Assembly: GCF_014490745.1 (NCBI RefSeq)
Contig: NZ_LZEU01000001.1
Location: forward strand, 496,001 to 560,000
Direction: 5' to 3'
Source: Pseudomonas alcaligenes
GTDB taxonomy: Bacteria > Pseudomonadota > Gammaproteobacteria > Pseudomonadales > Pseudomonadaceae
DNA length: 64,000 nt
Position 1 is the stretch's first letter, and every line of letters starts with the position of its first letter. A program made the translations under genes and the position numbers. Of the stretch, positions 1-7,941 are shown piece by piece. Below the pieces are notes generated by a model. The model had not been told where the DNA came from and did no database searches. It saw only the letters and a program-made list of their open reading frames with translations.

Positions 1-117
1 GGATGCGGGGCATGGGCGGCTTCCTGAGGAATAAGCGCCTGACATGCCGCCTGGCGGCCACTACGTCAGCGACGGTGATGTCCGCCCGCCGGCTGGTCGG
101 TGCGGCGGGCGAACCGG

Positions 118-135
118 GCCGGCGCGAGCGCCGGC
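118..135. terminator. GC-rich hairpin downstream of the secreted protein gene
   Basis: A perfect palindrome with 8-base arms (GCCGGCGC / GCGCCGGC) and a 2-base loop lies just past the stop codon of the minus-strand gene ending at 146. There is no T-run, so it may be a weak terminator or only a local repeat. Bases 1-117 hold nothing that I can assign. Confidence 0.35.
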
Positions 136-145
136 AGGCCGCGTA

Positions 146-589
146 TTACTTGACGTTGGCCAGGTCGGCCTTCAGCGCAACGCCCGCCATGATGGCGCCG
201 GCATGGCACTCGTAGTTGCTGGCGTTGGAGTAGGGCACGTTCTTGTAGTTGCTCATGATGTTGACCACGGCATTGGCGCCGGCCTGCTTGGCCGCGTTCT
301 GCAGGCGGATCAGCGCCGATTGCAGGGCCCAGGAGCAGGCACCTTCGTCGCTCTTGTTGAAGGCGTTGGTCTTCTGGCTGGTGGTGACACCGGATTTGAC
401 CACGCTGACGGTGCCGGCCGGCTTGGTGCCTGCCAGGTAGAACTTGACGCTGCCATCCAGGCGCCCGGCGTTGGTGGCTTCCTGCACGGCGGCCTGGAAG
501 TCCGGGTACAGGGTGGTATCGCGAGCCTGGCTGATGGCGGGAACGGCTGCGAGGATCAGTGCAGCGAGGGTCCAGTTTTTCAGTTTCAT
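146..589 (-). CDS. Small secreted protein of unknown function (often annotated excinuclease-like)
   Basis: The protein has 147 residues. Residues 1-22 form a clear Sec signal peptide (Lys-rich start, hydrophobic core, AISQA cleavage context), so the product is probably periplasmic. The mature part has a conserved-looking GANAVVNIMSNYKN segment near residues 107-120 and a YECHAG motif, loosely like the YbjQ/heavy-metal-binding fold. Homologues are often called 'excinuclease ATPase subunit' in databases, but no ATPase motif is visible and I do not endorse that name. An AGGAG ribosome site precedes the ATG. It lies 135 bases downstream of apeR on the same strand and may be read with the pigment operon. 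Function unknown. Confidence 0.7.
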   Translation of the reverse strand: MKLKNWTLAALILAAVPAISQARDTTLYPDFQAAVQEATNAGRLDGSVKFYLAGTKPAGTVSVVKSGVTTSQKTNAFNKSDEGACSWALQSALIRLQNAAKQAGANAVVNIMSNYKNVPYSNASNYECHAGAIMAGVALKADLANVK

Positions 590-724
590 GGTCGTCTCCT
601 TGACGATGAGTGCTTCACAGGGTTTTCGGGATAGCAGGTGCAGGGTGCCGGCGGGCGTTCGACCCAGCGATTGTAGTCACGCTGCTGGTGGCCGTTGCGC
701 CGACCTGGCCGCTGGGCGTCATGC

Positions 725-1951
725 TCAGCTCCAGCGCCGGAAGATCAGCGAGGTGTTGACCCCGCCGAAGGCGAAGTTGTTGTTCATCACGTACTGGTGG
801 CTCATCGAGCGGAACTCGCCGCGCAGGTAGTCCAGCTCGCCGCATTCCGGGTCGACGTTGTCCAGGTTGAGGGTGTAGACGTAGCTGTCGCTGTTCATCA
901 TCTCGATGCTGAACCAGGACTCCAGCGCACCGCAGGCGCCCAGGGTGTGGCCGAAGAAGCTCTTCTGCGAGCTGATCGGCATGCGCGGGCCGAACAGGCT
1001 GCTGGTGGCCAGGCTCTCGGCCACGTCGCCCTGGGCGGTGGCGGTGCCGTGGCCGTTGACGTAGCCGATGGCCGCCGGTTCCAGGCCGGCATCTTCCAGG
1101 GCCAGCTCCATGGCGCCACGCATGGTCGCCTGCTCCGGCTTGGTGGCGTGGATGCCGTCGGAGTTGCAGCCGAAGCCGACGATCTCGGCGTGGATGGTCG
1201 CCCCGCGCGCCAGGGCATGCTCCAGTTCTTCCAGCACCAGGATGCCGGCGCCCTCGCCGATCACCAGGCCGTCGCGGCCGGCGTCGTAGGGGCGTGGCGA
1301 CAGGTGCGGGGTGTCGTTCTTCAGGCTGGTGGCGTAGAGCGCGTCGAACACCATGGCCTCGGTCGGGCACAGCTCCTCGGCGCCGCCGGCCAGCATCATC
1401 TTCAGGCGGCCGAACTTGATCGCCTCGTAGGCGTAGCCGATGCCCTGGCTGCCGCTGGTGCAGGCGCTCGAGGTGGGGATCAGGCGGCCCTTGAGGCCGA
1501 AGAAGATGCTGATATTGGCCGCCGTGGTGTGCGGCATCATGCGGATATAGGAGTTGGCGTTAAGGCCGTCTGCTACGGAATTGAGCAGCATATTGCCGAA
1601 CGCCTTGATCTCGTCGGTGCTGCCGGTGGACGAGCCGCAGGCCACGCCCATGCGCCCGTCCTGGATGCACGGGTCGCCGAGCAGGCCAGCGTGCTCCAGG
1701 GCGCGCTCTGCGGCGTACACCGCCAGCTTGGAGACGCGGCCCATGCTGCGGGTCTGCTTGCGCGTCCAGTGCTTGGGCTGAACGAAGTCGTCCACCGGGC
1801 CGCCCAGGCGGGTGTTCAGCTCGCTGAAACGATCCCACTCGTCCATCCGGCGGATACCGCTCTTGCCCGCCCGGAAATTGGCCGAGATGGTCGGCCAGTC
1901 GCTGCCCAGCGAGGTGATACCGGCCATCCCGGTGACGACTACACGTTTCAT
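725..1951 (-). CDS. apeR: 3-ketoacyl-ACP synthase of the aryl polyene cluster
   Basis: This is a FabF-type condensing enzyme of 408 residues, which would extend an ACP-bound chain with malonyl-ACP. The thiolase-fold triad is complete: Cys164 in SSACTSGSQG, His301 in VNGHGTATAQGD and His335 in FFGHTLGACG. In the Ape scheme this last gene is ApeR, thought to supply starter or early chain elongation beside the ApeO:ApeC pair; that role is from family knowledge. The ATG at 1951 overlaps the apeQ stop as TGATG, preferred over the GTG 6 bases upstream. It is the last core gene of the operon. Confidence 0.92.
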   Translation of the reverse strand: MKRVVVTGMAGITSLGSDWPTISANFRAGKSGIRRMDEWDRFSELNTRLGGPVDDFVQPKHWTRKQTRSMGRVSKLAVYAAERALEHAGLLGDPCIQDGRMGVACGSSTGSTDEIKAFGNMLLNSVADGLNANSYIRMMPHTTAANISIFFGLKGRLIPTSSACTSGSQGIGYAYEAIKFGRLKMMLAGGAEELCPTEAMVFDALYATSLKNDTPHLSPRPYDAGRDGLVIGEGAGILVLEELEHALARGATIHAEIVGFGCNSDGIHATKPEQATMRGAMELALEDAGLEPAAIGYVNGHGTATAQGDVAESLATSSLFGPRMPISSQKSFFGHTLGACGALESWFSIEMMNSDSYVYTLNLDNVDPECGELDYLRGEFRSMSHQYVMNNNFAFGGVNTSLIFRRWS

Positions 1952-2679
1952 CAACACAACCCACCGTTAACCGCGAGAACCTGGCGGGTAATGTACGCCG
2001 CCTCTTCCGACATCAGGAAATTCACTGCCCCGGCCACTTCCTCCGGGGTGCCCATGCGCGCCGCCGGGATCATCTTGAGGATCTCCTCCACCGGCACCTG
2101 CTCGTCGAGGATCTCGGTGTCGATCAGCCCCGGCGCCACGCAGTTGACCGTGATCTTGCGCTTGCCCAGCTCGATGGCCAGGGCCTTGGCCGCGCCGATC
2201 ACGCCAGCCTTGGAGGCGCTGTAGTTGACCTGGCCGCGGTTGCCGATCAGCCCCGATACCGAGGTGATGCAGACGATGCGCCCGGCCTTGCGCCGGCGGA
2301 TCATCGGCATGGTCAGCGGGTGCAGCACGTTGTAGAAGCCATCCAGGTTGGTGCGCAGCACCTGATCCCAGTCTTCTTCGCTGAGCGCCGGGAAGGCGCC
2401 GTCGCGGGTCAGGCCGGCGTTGCACACCACGCCGTAGTAGGCGCCGTGCTGCTCGATATCGGCTTCCAGCGCCGCGCGGCAGGCGCTGCGGTCGGAGACG
2501 TCGAACTGCAGGATGCGCGCCTGTTGGCCCAGCTCGGCGATCTGCGCCTGCACGGCCTCGGCTTCGTCGCGGCGCGAGCGGCAGTGCAGAACGATGTCGT
2601 AACCGCTGCGTGCCAGACGCAGGGCAATGGCCCGGCCGATGCCGCGGCTGGAGCCGGTGACCAGAATGGTTTCAGTCAT
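1951..2679 (-). CDS. apeQ: 3-ketoacyl-ACP reductase (SDR family)
   Basis: A FabG-like short-chain dehydrogenase of 242 residues that would reduce the 3-keto group on the growing polyene with NADPH. Visible motifs are the nucleotide loop GSSRGIG (residues 9-15), NAG at 87-89, Asn111, and the catalytic Ser140, Tyr153 and Lys157 (YSASK). Because polyenes need no enoyl reduction, a ketoreductase plus dehydratase is the expected set. The start at 2679 gives an ATGA overlap with apeP; the longer open frame upstream is low-complexity read-through of apeP in another frame. Confidence 0.93.
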   Translation of the reverse strand: MTETILVTGSSRGIGRAIALRLARSGYDIVLHCRSRRDEAEAVQAQIAELGQQARILQFDVSDRSACRAALEADIEQHGAYYGVVCNAGLTRDGAFPALSEEDWDQVLRTNLDGFYNVLHPLTMPMIRRRKAGRIVCITSVSGLIGNRGQVNYSASKAGVIGAAKALAIELGKRKITVNCVAPGLIDTEILDEQVPVEEILKMIPAARMGTPEEVAGAVNFLMSEEAAYITRQVLAVNGGLC

Positions 2680-3128
2680 TGCATTTGCTCTTGTAGATAG
2701 CTCGCCACCTCTGGGGGGCGGAACACGTTGAGGCGGGCGAAGGCTTCGATACCTGGGCCGGAAAGCTGGCACTCGAACACGCCCATGCCGTTGTCGTCCT
2801 GCAGCGAGCGCAGGGCCTTGATATGCAGCGTGCTACCTGCGGGGAAACACTCGACATTGCACTCGAACTTGCGCGTGCCGAGCAGGAAGCCCAGCTCCAC
2901 CGGCAGGCCGGCCTGGCGTGCCTGGCAGCCGGCATAGGCGGCAATGCTCTGCGCCATCAGCTCGACGCCGACCCAGGCCGGCAGGCTGCCGTCGGCCTGG
3001 CTGAACAGGCCGCCCGGGCGCACGGTGAGACGGGTCTCGATATCTTCGTCGCCGAAGCTGACGACTTCGTCGATCAGAATCATGTCGGCGGCGTGGGGAA
3101 TCAGTTCGGCGATCGGCCAGCGGCTCAT
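2676..3128 (-). CDS. apeP: Hotdog-fold 3-hydroxyacyl-ACP dehydratase subunit
   Basis: A 150-residue FabA/FabZ-like hotdog protein with an opening AELIPHAADMILIDEVVSF segment typical of the family. In Xenorhabdus the ApeP dehydratase works as a heterodimer with ApeI, which here is the C-terminal domain of the apeH-apeI fusion at 14578-16239. It would remove water from the 3-hydroxyacyl chain after ApeQ. The gene overlaps apeO (ATGA) at its start and apeQ (ATGA) at its end, indicating tight translational coupling. Confidence 0.85.
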   Translation of the reverse strand: MSRWPIAELIPHAADMILIDEVVSFGDEDIETRLTVRPGGLFSQADGSLPAWVGVELMAQSIAAYAGCQARQAGLPVELGFLLGTRKFECNVECFPAGSTLHIKALRSLQDDNGMGVFECQLSGPGIEAFARLNVFRPPEVASYLQEQMQ

Positions 3129-4324
3129 GGCGCATCCCCCGGCTTATCACCCAAAATCAGACTGACATTGTTGCCGCCGAAGGCGAAGGAGTTGCTCATC
3201 AGCCGGCGCTGCGTCGTACGCCGCAGGCGCGTGCCGCGCTCGGTCAGCTGCAGCGGCGGCAGAGCCGGGTCGGCCTGGCCGTCCCACAGGTGCGGCGGCA
3301 GCAGGCCGTCAGGGTTGTGCTCGCTCAGCACCAGCCAGCAGAAGGCTGCTTCCAGCGCGCCGGCGGCGCCCAGGGTGTGGCCGGTCAGCGGCTTGCTCGA
3401 GGAGCAGGCCAGGCCGGCGGGGAACAGTGCGCGCACGGCCTGGCTTTCCATGGCATCGTTGTGCGCGGTGGCGGTGCCGTGCAGGTTGAGGTAGTCGATC
3501 TCTTCGGCCGTCACGCCGGCGCTGCTCAGCGCCTTGCGCATCGCCGCCTGGGCGCCGAGACCCTCGGGATGGGGCGCGGAAATATGGTGGGCGTCGGAGC
3601 TGGCGCCGCCGCCGAAGAAGGCGATCGGGCTGCTCTCTTTGGTCATCAGGAACAGGGCCGCACCCTCGCCGATATTGATGCCGTGGCGATTCACCGAAAA
3701 CGGGTTGCACGGCTCGGCGGACACCGCCTCCAGCGCCGAGAAGCCGTTGAGGGTCAGGCGGCACAGGCTGTCCACCCCGCCGCAGATCACCGCGTCGCAC
3801 AGGCCCTGCTGCAGCAGGCGATGGGCGCTGAGCAGGGCGCGTGCGCTGGAGGTGCAGGCGGTCGACTGACAGTACACCGGGCCGGCGAGGCCCAGCCATT
3901 CGGCGAGGAAGCTGGCCGGTGCGGCCAGTTCCTGCTGGGCATAGTGGTAGTGCGCCGGCAGGGCGCCGTGGTTGACGTACTCGGCGATGCTCTGGCTGGC
4001 TTCGTCGATGCCCGAGGTGCTGGTGCCCAGCACCAGGCCGACGCGGGTCGGGCCGTACTGGGCGATGGCGGCGCGCAGCTCGCTTTCGATCTGCAGGGCG
4101 GCAGCCAGCAGCAGCTGGTTGTTGCGGCTGGCCGGCTGACTGCTGGACGTCGGCAGGGGCGGCAGTGCGTCGCGCACGGCGCCGACGGTCAACACGCGTT
4201 CGCCAACCCAGCCGTGCTCGCCGCGCATGCCCGAGGCATCGCCGGCCAGCAGGGCGCTGGCGACCGCCTGTTTGCCGTTGCCGAGGGCGCAAAGCAGGCC
4301 GAGGGCGTTCAAATAACTGGGCAT
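3125..4324 (-). CDS. apeO: 3-ketoacyl-ACP synthase, chain-elongating subunit
   Basis: A 399-residue ketosynthase with Cys157 in STACTSSA, His282 in NLHGTATAHND and His316 in TGHTLGAAG, so the catalytic triad is intact. In the characterised APE pathway ApeO pairs with the chain-length factor ApeC, encoded at the far end of this operon (18079-18792). It would build the conjugated chain from the aryl starter. The ATG at 4324 overlaps the upstream stop as TGATG; an in-frame TTG lies 3 bases earlier. It overlaps apeP by 4 bases. Confidence 0.9.
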   Translation of the reverse strand: MPSYLNALGLLCALGNGKQAVASALLAGDASGMRGEHGWVGERVLTVGAVRDALPPLPTSSSQPASRNNQLLLAAALQIESELRAAIAQYGPTRVGLVLGTSTSGIDEASQSIAEYVNHGALPAHYHYAQQELAAPASFLAEWLGLAGPVYCQSTACTSSARALLSAHRLLQQGLCDAVICGGVDSLCRLTLNGFSALEAVSAEPCNPFSVNRHGINIGEGAALFLMTKESSPIAFFGGGASSDAHHISAPHPEGLGAQAAMRKALSSAGVTAEEIDYLNLHGTATAHNDAMESQAVRALFPAGLACSSSKPLTGHTLGAAGALEAAFCWLVLSEHNPDGLLPPHLWDGQADPALPPLQLTERGTRLRRTTQRRLMSNSFAFGGNNVSLILGDKPGDAP

Positions 4325-4821
4325 CAACGGCCTTCTTCTTGGGGCAGGACACTGACCTGGTAGGCCAGGTCGCTTGCGCTATTCAGGGTAAAGTCCAGCG
4401 GCGCACGGTAGCGGATTAGCCAGCCCGGGTTAAGCCGACGCTGACCATCGGCGCTGCGTTGCCAGCTACCGGCCGGGTAGTCCTGCAGCGCCGCCTCGTT
4501 GCTGAGGGCGAACAGCAGGGCGGCGAACAGCTCGCGGGCCTCGGCGTTGGGCGGCAGCAGGCCATCGTTGCGCCACTCGCCATCCTGCAGCAGCTGGCGC
4601 GCCAGCGGCACGCCGAGCGGGTCGAACAGCGACCAGCGCAGCGCCGTGCCTTCGGCCTGCAGCACCAGCAGCCAGTCGCGCTGCTCGCCGGCCTGCTGGC
4701 GCTGGATCTGCAGGCTCAGCGGCAGCGCGGCGACCAGCGTCGGCGCAGTGTCCGGCACGGGCGTATGCCCGGCGCAAGCGCCGAGCAGCAGGCACAGTCC
4801 GAGCAGCCAGGCGCGCAGCAT
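4324..4821 (-). CDS. apeN: DUF3261-type outer membrane lipoprotein
   Basis: A 165-residue protein with a lipoprotein signal: a hydrophobic core followed by LLGACAG, giving a lipobox Cys near residue 16. The rest is soluble and matches in character the DUF3261 lipoproteins found in aryl polyene clusters beside the MMPL exporter. It probably helps transfer or anchor the polyene lipid at the outer membrane together with the LolA-like protein and the exporter; that role is inferred from context. TGATG overlap with the methyltransferase upstream. Confidence 0.75.
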   Translation of the reverse strand: MLRAWLLGLCLLLGACAGHTPVPDTAPTLVAALPLSLQIQRQQAGEQRDWLLVLQAEGTALRWSLFDPLGVPLARQLLQDGEWRNDGLLPPNAEARELFAALLFALSNEAALQDYPAGSWQRSADGQRRLNPGWLIRYRAPLDFTLNSASDLAYQVSVLPQEEGR

Positions 4822-5546
4822 CAGGCGCTAGGCTCCAGCGGCTTGCGCGCCACCACGTTGACCAGGGTCTCGTCGCGCTGGCCGAACGGCTTGGCTTTCA
4901 TGATGCCCCAGCGCTCGAGCAGACCGAAGTCCTTGGAGCGGCTCCACCACAGATAGGGGTAGGAGGTGTTGCGTTCCTCCAGCTCGAAGCCCTGCGCGCG
5001 CAGCATGCCCAGGTACTCCTCGGCGCTCTTCTGCACATGCATGGGGTGGCGGAACAGCCAGCGGATCACCCAGGTGTCGATATAGAACTTGGTCGACTCG
5101 GCGAACAGCAGCCGGCCGCCCGGCTTGAGCACGCGCCAGAACTCGGCCAGGGCCTGTTCCTGCTCGACCAGGTGGTGGAAGGTCTGGTGGCAGAACAGCA
5201 GGTCGACGCTGGCGTCGGGCAGGTCGATGGCCGCGCAGTCGCTGGCGATCAGCTGCACGTCGAGGCCCAGGCGCTCGGCCTCGGCGCGTGAGCAGTCGAG
5301 GCTGTGCGGGTCGGCATCCAGGCCGATCATCCGCGCCGGGGCGAAGGCCTCGTTGAGCAGGCCGAACGAGCGGCCCTGGCCGCAGCCGGCATCCAGCAAC
5401 ACCGGTGCCTGCGGCAGCGGGCCGTCGAACAGGCGCTTGAGGTCGTTGATCGCCACGCGCAGCACATGGTGGTGCCAGACATGGCTCTGCAGGAACCAGA
5501 AACCGAAGCGGGTTTCCTCGACATAGGTGGCGGCGGCGCGTTCCAT
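4821..5546 (-). CDS. apeB: Class I SAM-dependent methyltransferase
   Basis: A 241-residue Rossmann-fold methyltransferase with the SAM motif LLDAGCGQG (near residue 50), an acidic GLDADP strand and a CHQTFHHL segment at the post-II region. In APE clusters this enzyme is placed as the one methylating the aryl head group (ring or hydroxyl). It lies 15 bases downstream of the flavoprotein gene and overlaps the lipoprotein gene. The substrate is inferred from context only. Confidence 0.82.
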   Translation of the reverse strand: MERAAATYVEETRFGFWFLQSHVWHHHVLRVAINDLKRLFDGPLPQAPVLLDAGCGQGRSFGLLNEAFAPARMIGLDADPHSLDCSRAEAERLGLDVQLIASDCAAIDLPDASVDLLFCHQTFHHLVEQEQALAEFWRVLKPGGRLLFAESTKFYIDTWVIRWLFRHPMHVQKSAEEYLGMLRAQGFELEERNTSYPYLWWSRSKDFGLLERWGIMKAKPFGQRDETLVNVVARKPLEPSA

Positions 5547-5561
5547 CGGCGGTGGCTGTCC

Positions 5562-6806
5562 TTAGTTCATGGCGCAGAGTTCGGCGAGCACGCCCAGGCG
5601 GCGCTTGGGCTCGGCGACATAGGGGTTCTTCTCGTCCCAGGCGTAGCCGGCGAGGATCGAGCAGATCATCCGGCGGATCTCCGGCGAGGCCTTCTCGTAG
5701 AAGATCACGTCCTGGAACGAGCCATCGTACCAACCCTGCACATACACGCGGAACGTATCCACGCCGCGCTTGAGCGGGATGACGAACTGGTTTTCCCAGT
5801 CGATCTGTTCGCCGTTCAGCTGGCGATGCAGCAGGCCGGCGGCCATGCTCGCCGAGCGCATGGCGATGGTCACCCCGGAGCTGAACACCGGGTCGAGGAA
5901 TTCGGCGGCGTTGCCCAGCAGGGCGAAGCCCGGGCCGTGCAGGCGTTTGACGTTGGCCGCATAGCCACCCAGGGCACGTGCCGGGGTGTCCCATACGGCG
6001 TTCTGCAGCACCTTGGCCAGGCTCGGGGTTTCCGCGACAAACTGTTTGAGGCAGGCGTCGAGATCCAGCGGACGACCTTCGTAGCGCTTGGCATCGGCGA
6101 CCACGCCCAGCGAGCAGCGGCCGTTGCTGAACGGGATGGTCCAGAACCACACGTCACGCAGCGTGGCGTGGGTGGTGACGAGGATCTTCTCGCGGTCGAA
6201 GGCCGGGTCGTCGATGCGGTCCTCGATATGGGTGAACACCGCCTGGCGCACCGGGAAGTCCGACGGCAGGTCGAGGTCGAGCAGGCGCGGCAGCACGCGG
6301 CCATAGCCGCTGCCGTCGAGGACGAAGGCGCACTCCACCTGGTACTCGTGGCCATCGGCCAGGCGCTTGACGGTCAGGCGCGGGCAGTCGCCGCTGAAGT
6401 CGGCGGCAACGATTTCTTCCTCGTAGCGCACTTCCACGCCCTGGCGCGCGGCTTCGTCGGCCAGGATCTGGTCGAAGTGGGCGCGCTGTACCTGGAAGGT
6501 CGAGCCTTGCCCGGCGGTGAACTTGTCGCGGAAGTCGAACTGGGTGTAGCGCTCGCCCCAGGCGAAGGCCGCGCCGTGCTTGGTCTGGAAGCCGGCGGCG
6601 TGCACCGCTTCGAGCATGCCGGCCTCCTCGACGAAGTCCAGGCAGTGCGACAGCAGGCTCTCGCCGATGGAGAAGCGCGGGAAGCGCTGGCGCTCCAGCA
6701 CCAGCACGTCGTGGCCGTTGCGCTTGAGCAGGGCGGCGGCGATGGCGCCAGAGGGGCCGGCGCCGATCACCACAACCTGGCGTTGTTCGACTTCAAGAGA
6801 CTTCAT
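5562..6806 (-). CDS. Halogenase-like FAD-dependent oxidoreductase
   Basis: A 414-residue flavoprotein with the dinucleotide motif VIGAGPSGAIAA (13-24), RFSIGES at 44-50 and a WFWTIP stretch at 220-225 that matches the WxWxIP signature of flavin-dependent halogenases. Lys76 in KHGAAFAWG sits where phenolic halogenases carry their conserved lysine. It may halogenate the aryl ring, as brominated xanthomonadins show is possible, or be a geranylgeranyl-reductase-like oxidoreductase; sequence alone does not settle it. The ATG at 6806 overlaps the upstream gene by 14 bases and has a GAGG site about 11 bases upstream; an alternative start at 6836 is less likely. Confidence 0.8.
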   Translation of the reverse strand: MKSLEVEQRQVVVIGAGPSGAIAAALLKRNGHDVLVLERQRFPRFSIGESLLSHCLDFVEEAGMLEAVHAAGFQTKHGAAFAWGERYTQFDFRDKFTAGQGSTFQVQRAHFDQILADEAARQGVEVRYEEEIVAADFSGDCPRLTVKRLADGHEYQVECAFVLDGSGYGRVLPRLLDLDLPSDFPVRQAVFTHIEDRIDDPAFDREKILVTTHATLRDVWFWTIPFSNGRCSLGVVADAKRYEGRPLDLDACLKQFVAETPSLAKVLQNAVWDTPARALGGYAANVKRLHGPGFALLGNAAEFLDPVFSSGVTIAMRSASMAAGLLHRQLNGEQIDWENQFVIPLKRGVDTFRVYVQGWYDGSFQDVIFYEKASPEIRRMICSILAGYAWDEKNPYVAEPKRRLGVLAELCAMN

Positions 6807-7941
6807 AGCGGCTTCGTGCCTCGTTGTTGTTGGCATGTCTGCCGAGCAGCGCCGGCAGCAGGGTGGAAAACAGGCTCATCAGCAGCAGGCCGAAGTAGAT
6901 CAGCGAGTCGATCAGCTGCAGCTGCAGGAGCAGATTGAGGAAGACGATTTCGGTGAGGCCGCGGATGTTCAGCAGCAGGCTCTCGCGCCACTTCACCCGC
7001 GCCGCGGCGCTCGGGTCGGCCCAGTGCAGACCGAGCCAGCTGCCGAGCACTTTGCTCAGTACCGGCAGCGCCAGCAGGATAGCGATGACCAGCCAGGAGT
7101 AGTCTTGACCTATGCCATGGAAGTCCACGCGCAGCACGCCGAACGTCAGGATCAGCGGTACCGCCAGGCCGTTCATCAGCAGCTTCCAGGCGCGCTCCGG
7201 CAGCGGCAGCACGAAGGGCTGTTTGAGGCCGGCCAGGCACAGCATGTAGGCGATGCCAAACACCAGGGCGTTGAGCTTGAGTTGCTGGAACAGCAGCATC
7301 AGGGCGAAGAACGGCAGGCTGTAGAACAGCGCATGGCGCAGCTTGAGCAGGCGCAGCGCCAGCGGCAGGGCAGCGGCCAGCAGCGGCCACAGCAGCGCGG
7401 CCGGGTGGCTGCTGCCCTGAGCCAGACCGAACAGGCTCCAGCACAGGAAGTCCATGAGGATCGCCGCGTGCAGCAGGCGCTTGGTGTCCGCCGCCGGGTA
7501 GCCGATGCTCTGCAGGAACAGGTAGAGCACCGGAATGGCGGTGATCGAGAACAGCAGGCCGATGCCCACCGAACTCAGCCAGCTGCGCTCGCCGGGCAGT
7601 AGCCAGAGCGAGCAGGCCAGGCCGGCCAGCATCGGCACCAGGAAGCTGGGCAGGGCGATTTTCACGCAGGCCGGGCTCAGATCCAGGTCGATCACGTCGC
7701 TGAGGATGTAGCCCAGCAGCAGGGCGAAGCACAGGCCGTAGGCCAGGTTCAGCCAGGTCGGCGCCAGCAGGTCCTGGGCGCTCAGCTGCCAGTGCGGCTC
7801 GACCCACAACAGCAGCAGGGTGGGAATGGCGATGGCCGCCACCAGCAACTGGCCGACGATGGGAATCAGCCGGCGCCCGCCGATCAGCGCCACCAGGGCG
7901 TAGCCGGCCAGGGCCAGCAACCAGAAACCGAGCACGCTCAC
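6793..7941 (-). CDS. Cation/proton-antiporter-like polytopic membrane protein
   Basis: A 382-residue, very hydrophobic protein with about ten to twelve membrane segments, laid out like the CPA-type antiporter fold (repeated helices, a charged mid-section and a C-terminal hydrophobic half). No soluble regulatory domain follows. The GTG start at 7941 overlaps the exporter stop as GTGA and has a strong GGAGGT site, so the longer open frame upstream is not used. It is not one of the canonical ApeA-R proteins that I recall; it may support ion balance for the MMPL exporter, or act on a pigment intermediate. Function uncertain. Confidence 0.7.
   Translation of the reverse strand: MSVLGFWLLALAGYALVALIGGRRLIPIVGQLLVAAIAIPTLLLLWVEPHWQLSAQDLLAPTWLNLAYGLCFALLLGYILSDVIDLDLSPACVKIALPSFLVPMLAGLACSLWLLPGERSWLSSVGIGLLFSITAIPVLYLFLQSIGYPAADTKRLLHAAILMDFLCWSLFGLAQGSSHPAALLWPLLAAALPLALRLLKLRHALFYSLPFFALMLLFQQLKLNALVFGIAYMLCLAGLKQPFVLPLPERAWKLLMNGLAVPLILTFGVLRVDFHGIGQDYSWLVIAILLALPVLSKVLGSWLGLHWADPSAAARVKWRESLLLNIRGLTEIVFLNLLLQLQLIDSLIYFGLLLMSLFSTLLPALLGRHANNNEARSRYEVS

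Noticed and set aside
695..2224. Long plus-strand open frame of 509 codons over apeR/apeQ
   Set aside because: It is antisense to genes with full catalytic motifs, is rich in Ala, Gly, Val and Gln, and has no motif of its own; high GC keeps such frames open.
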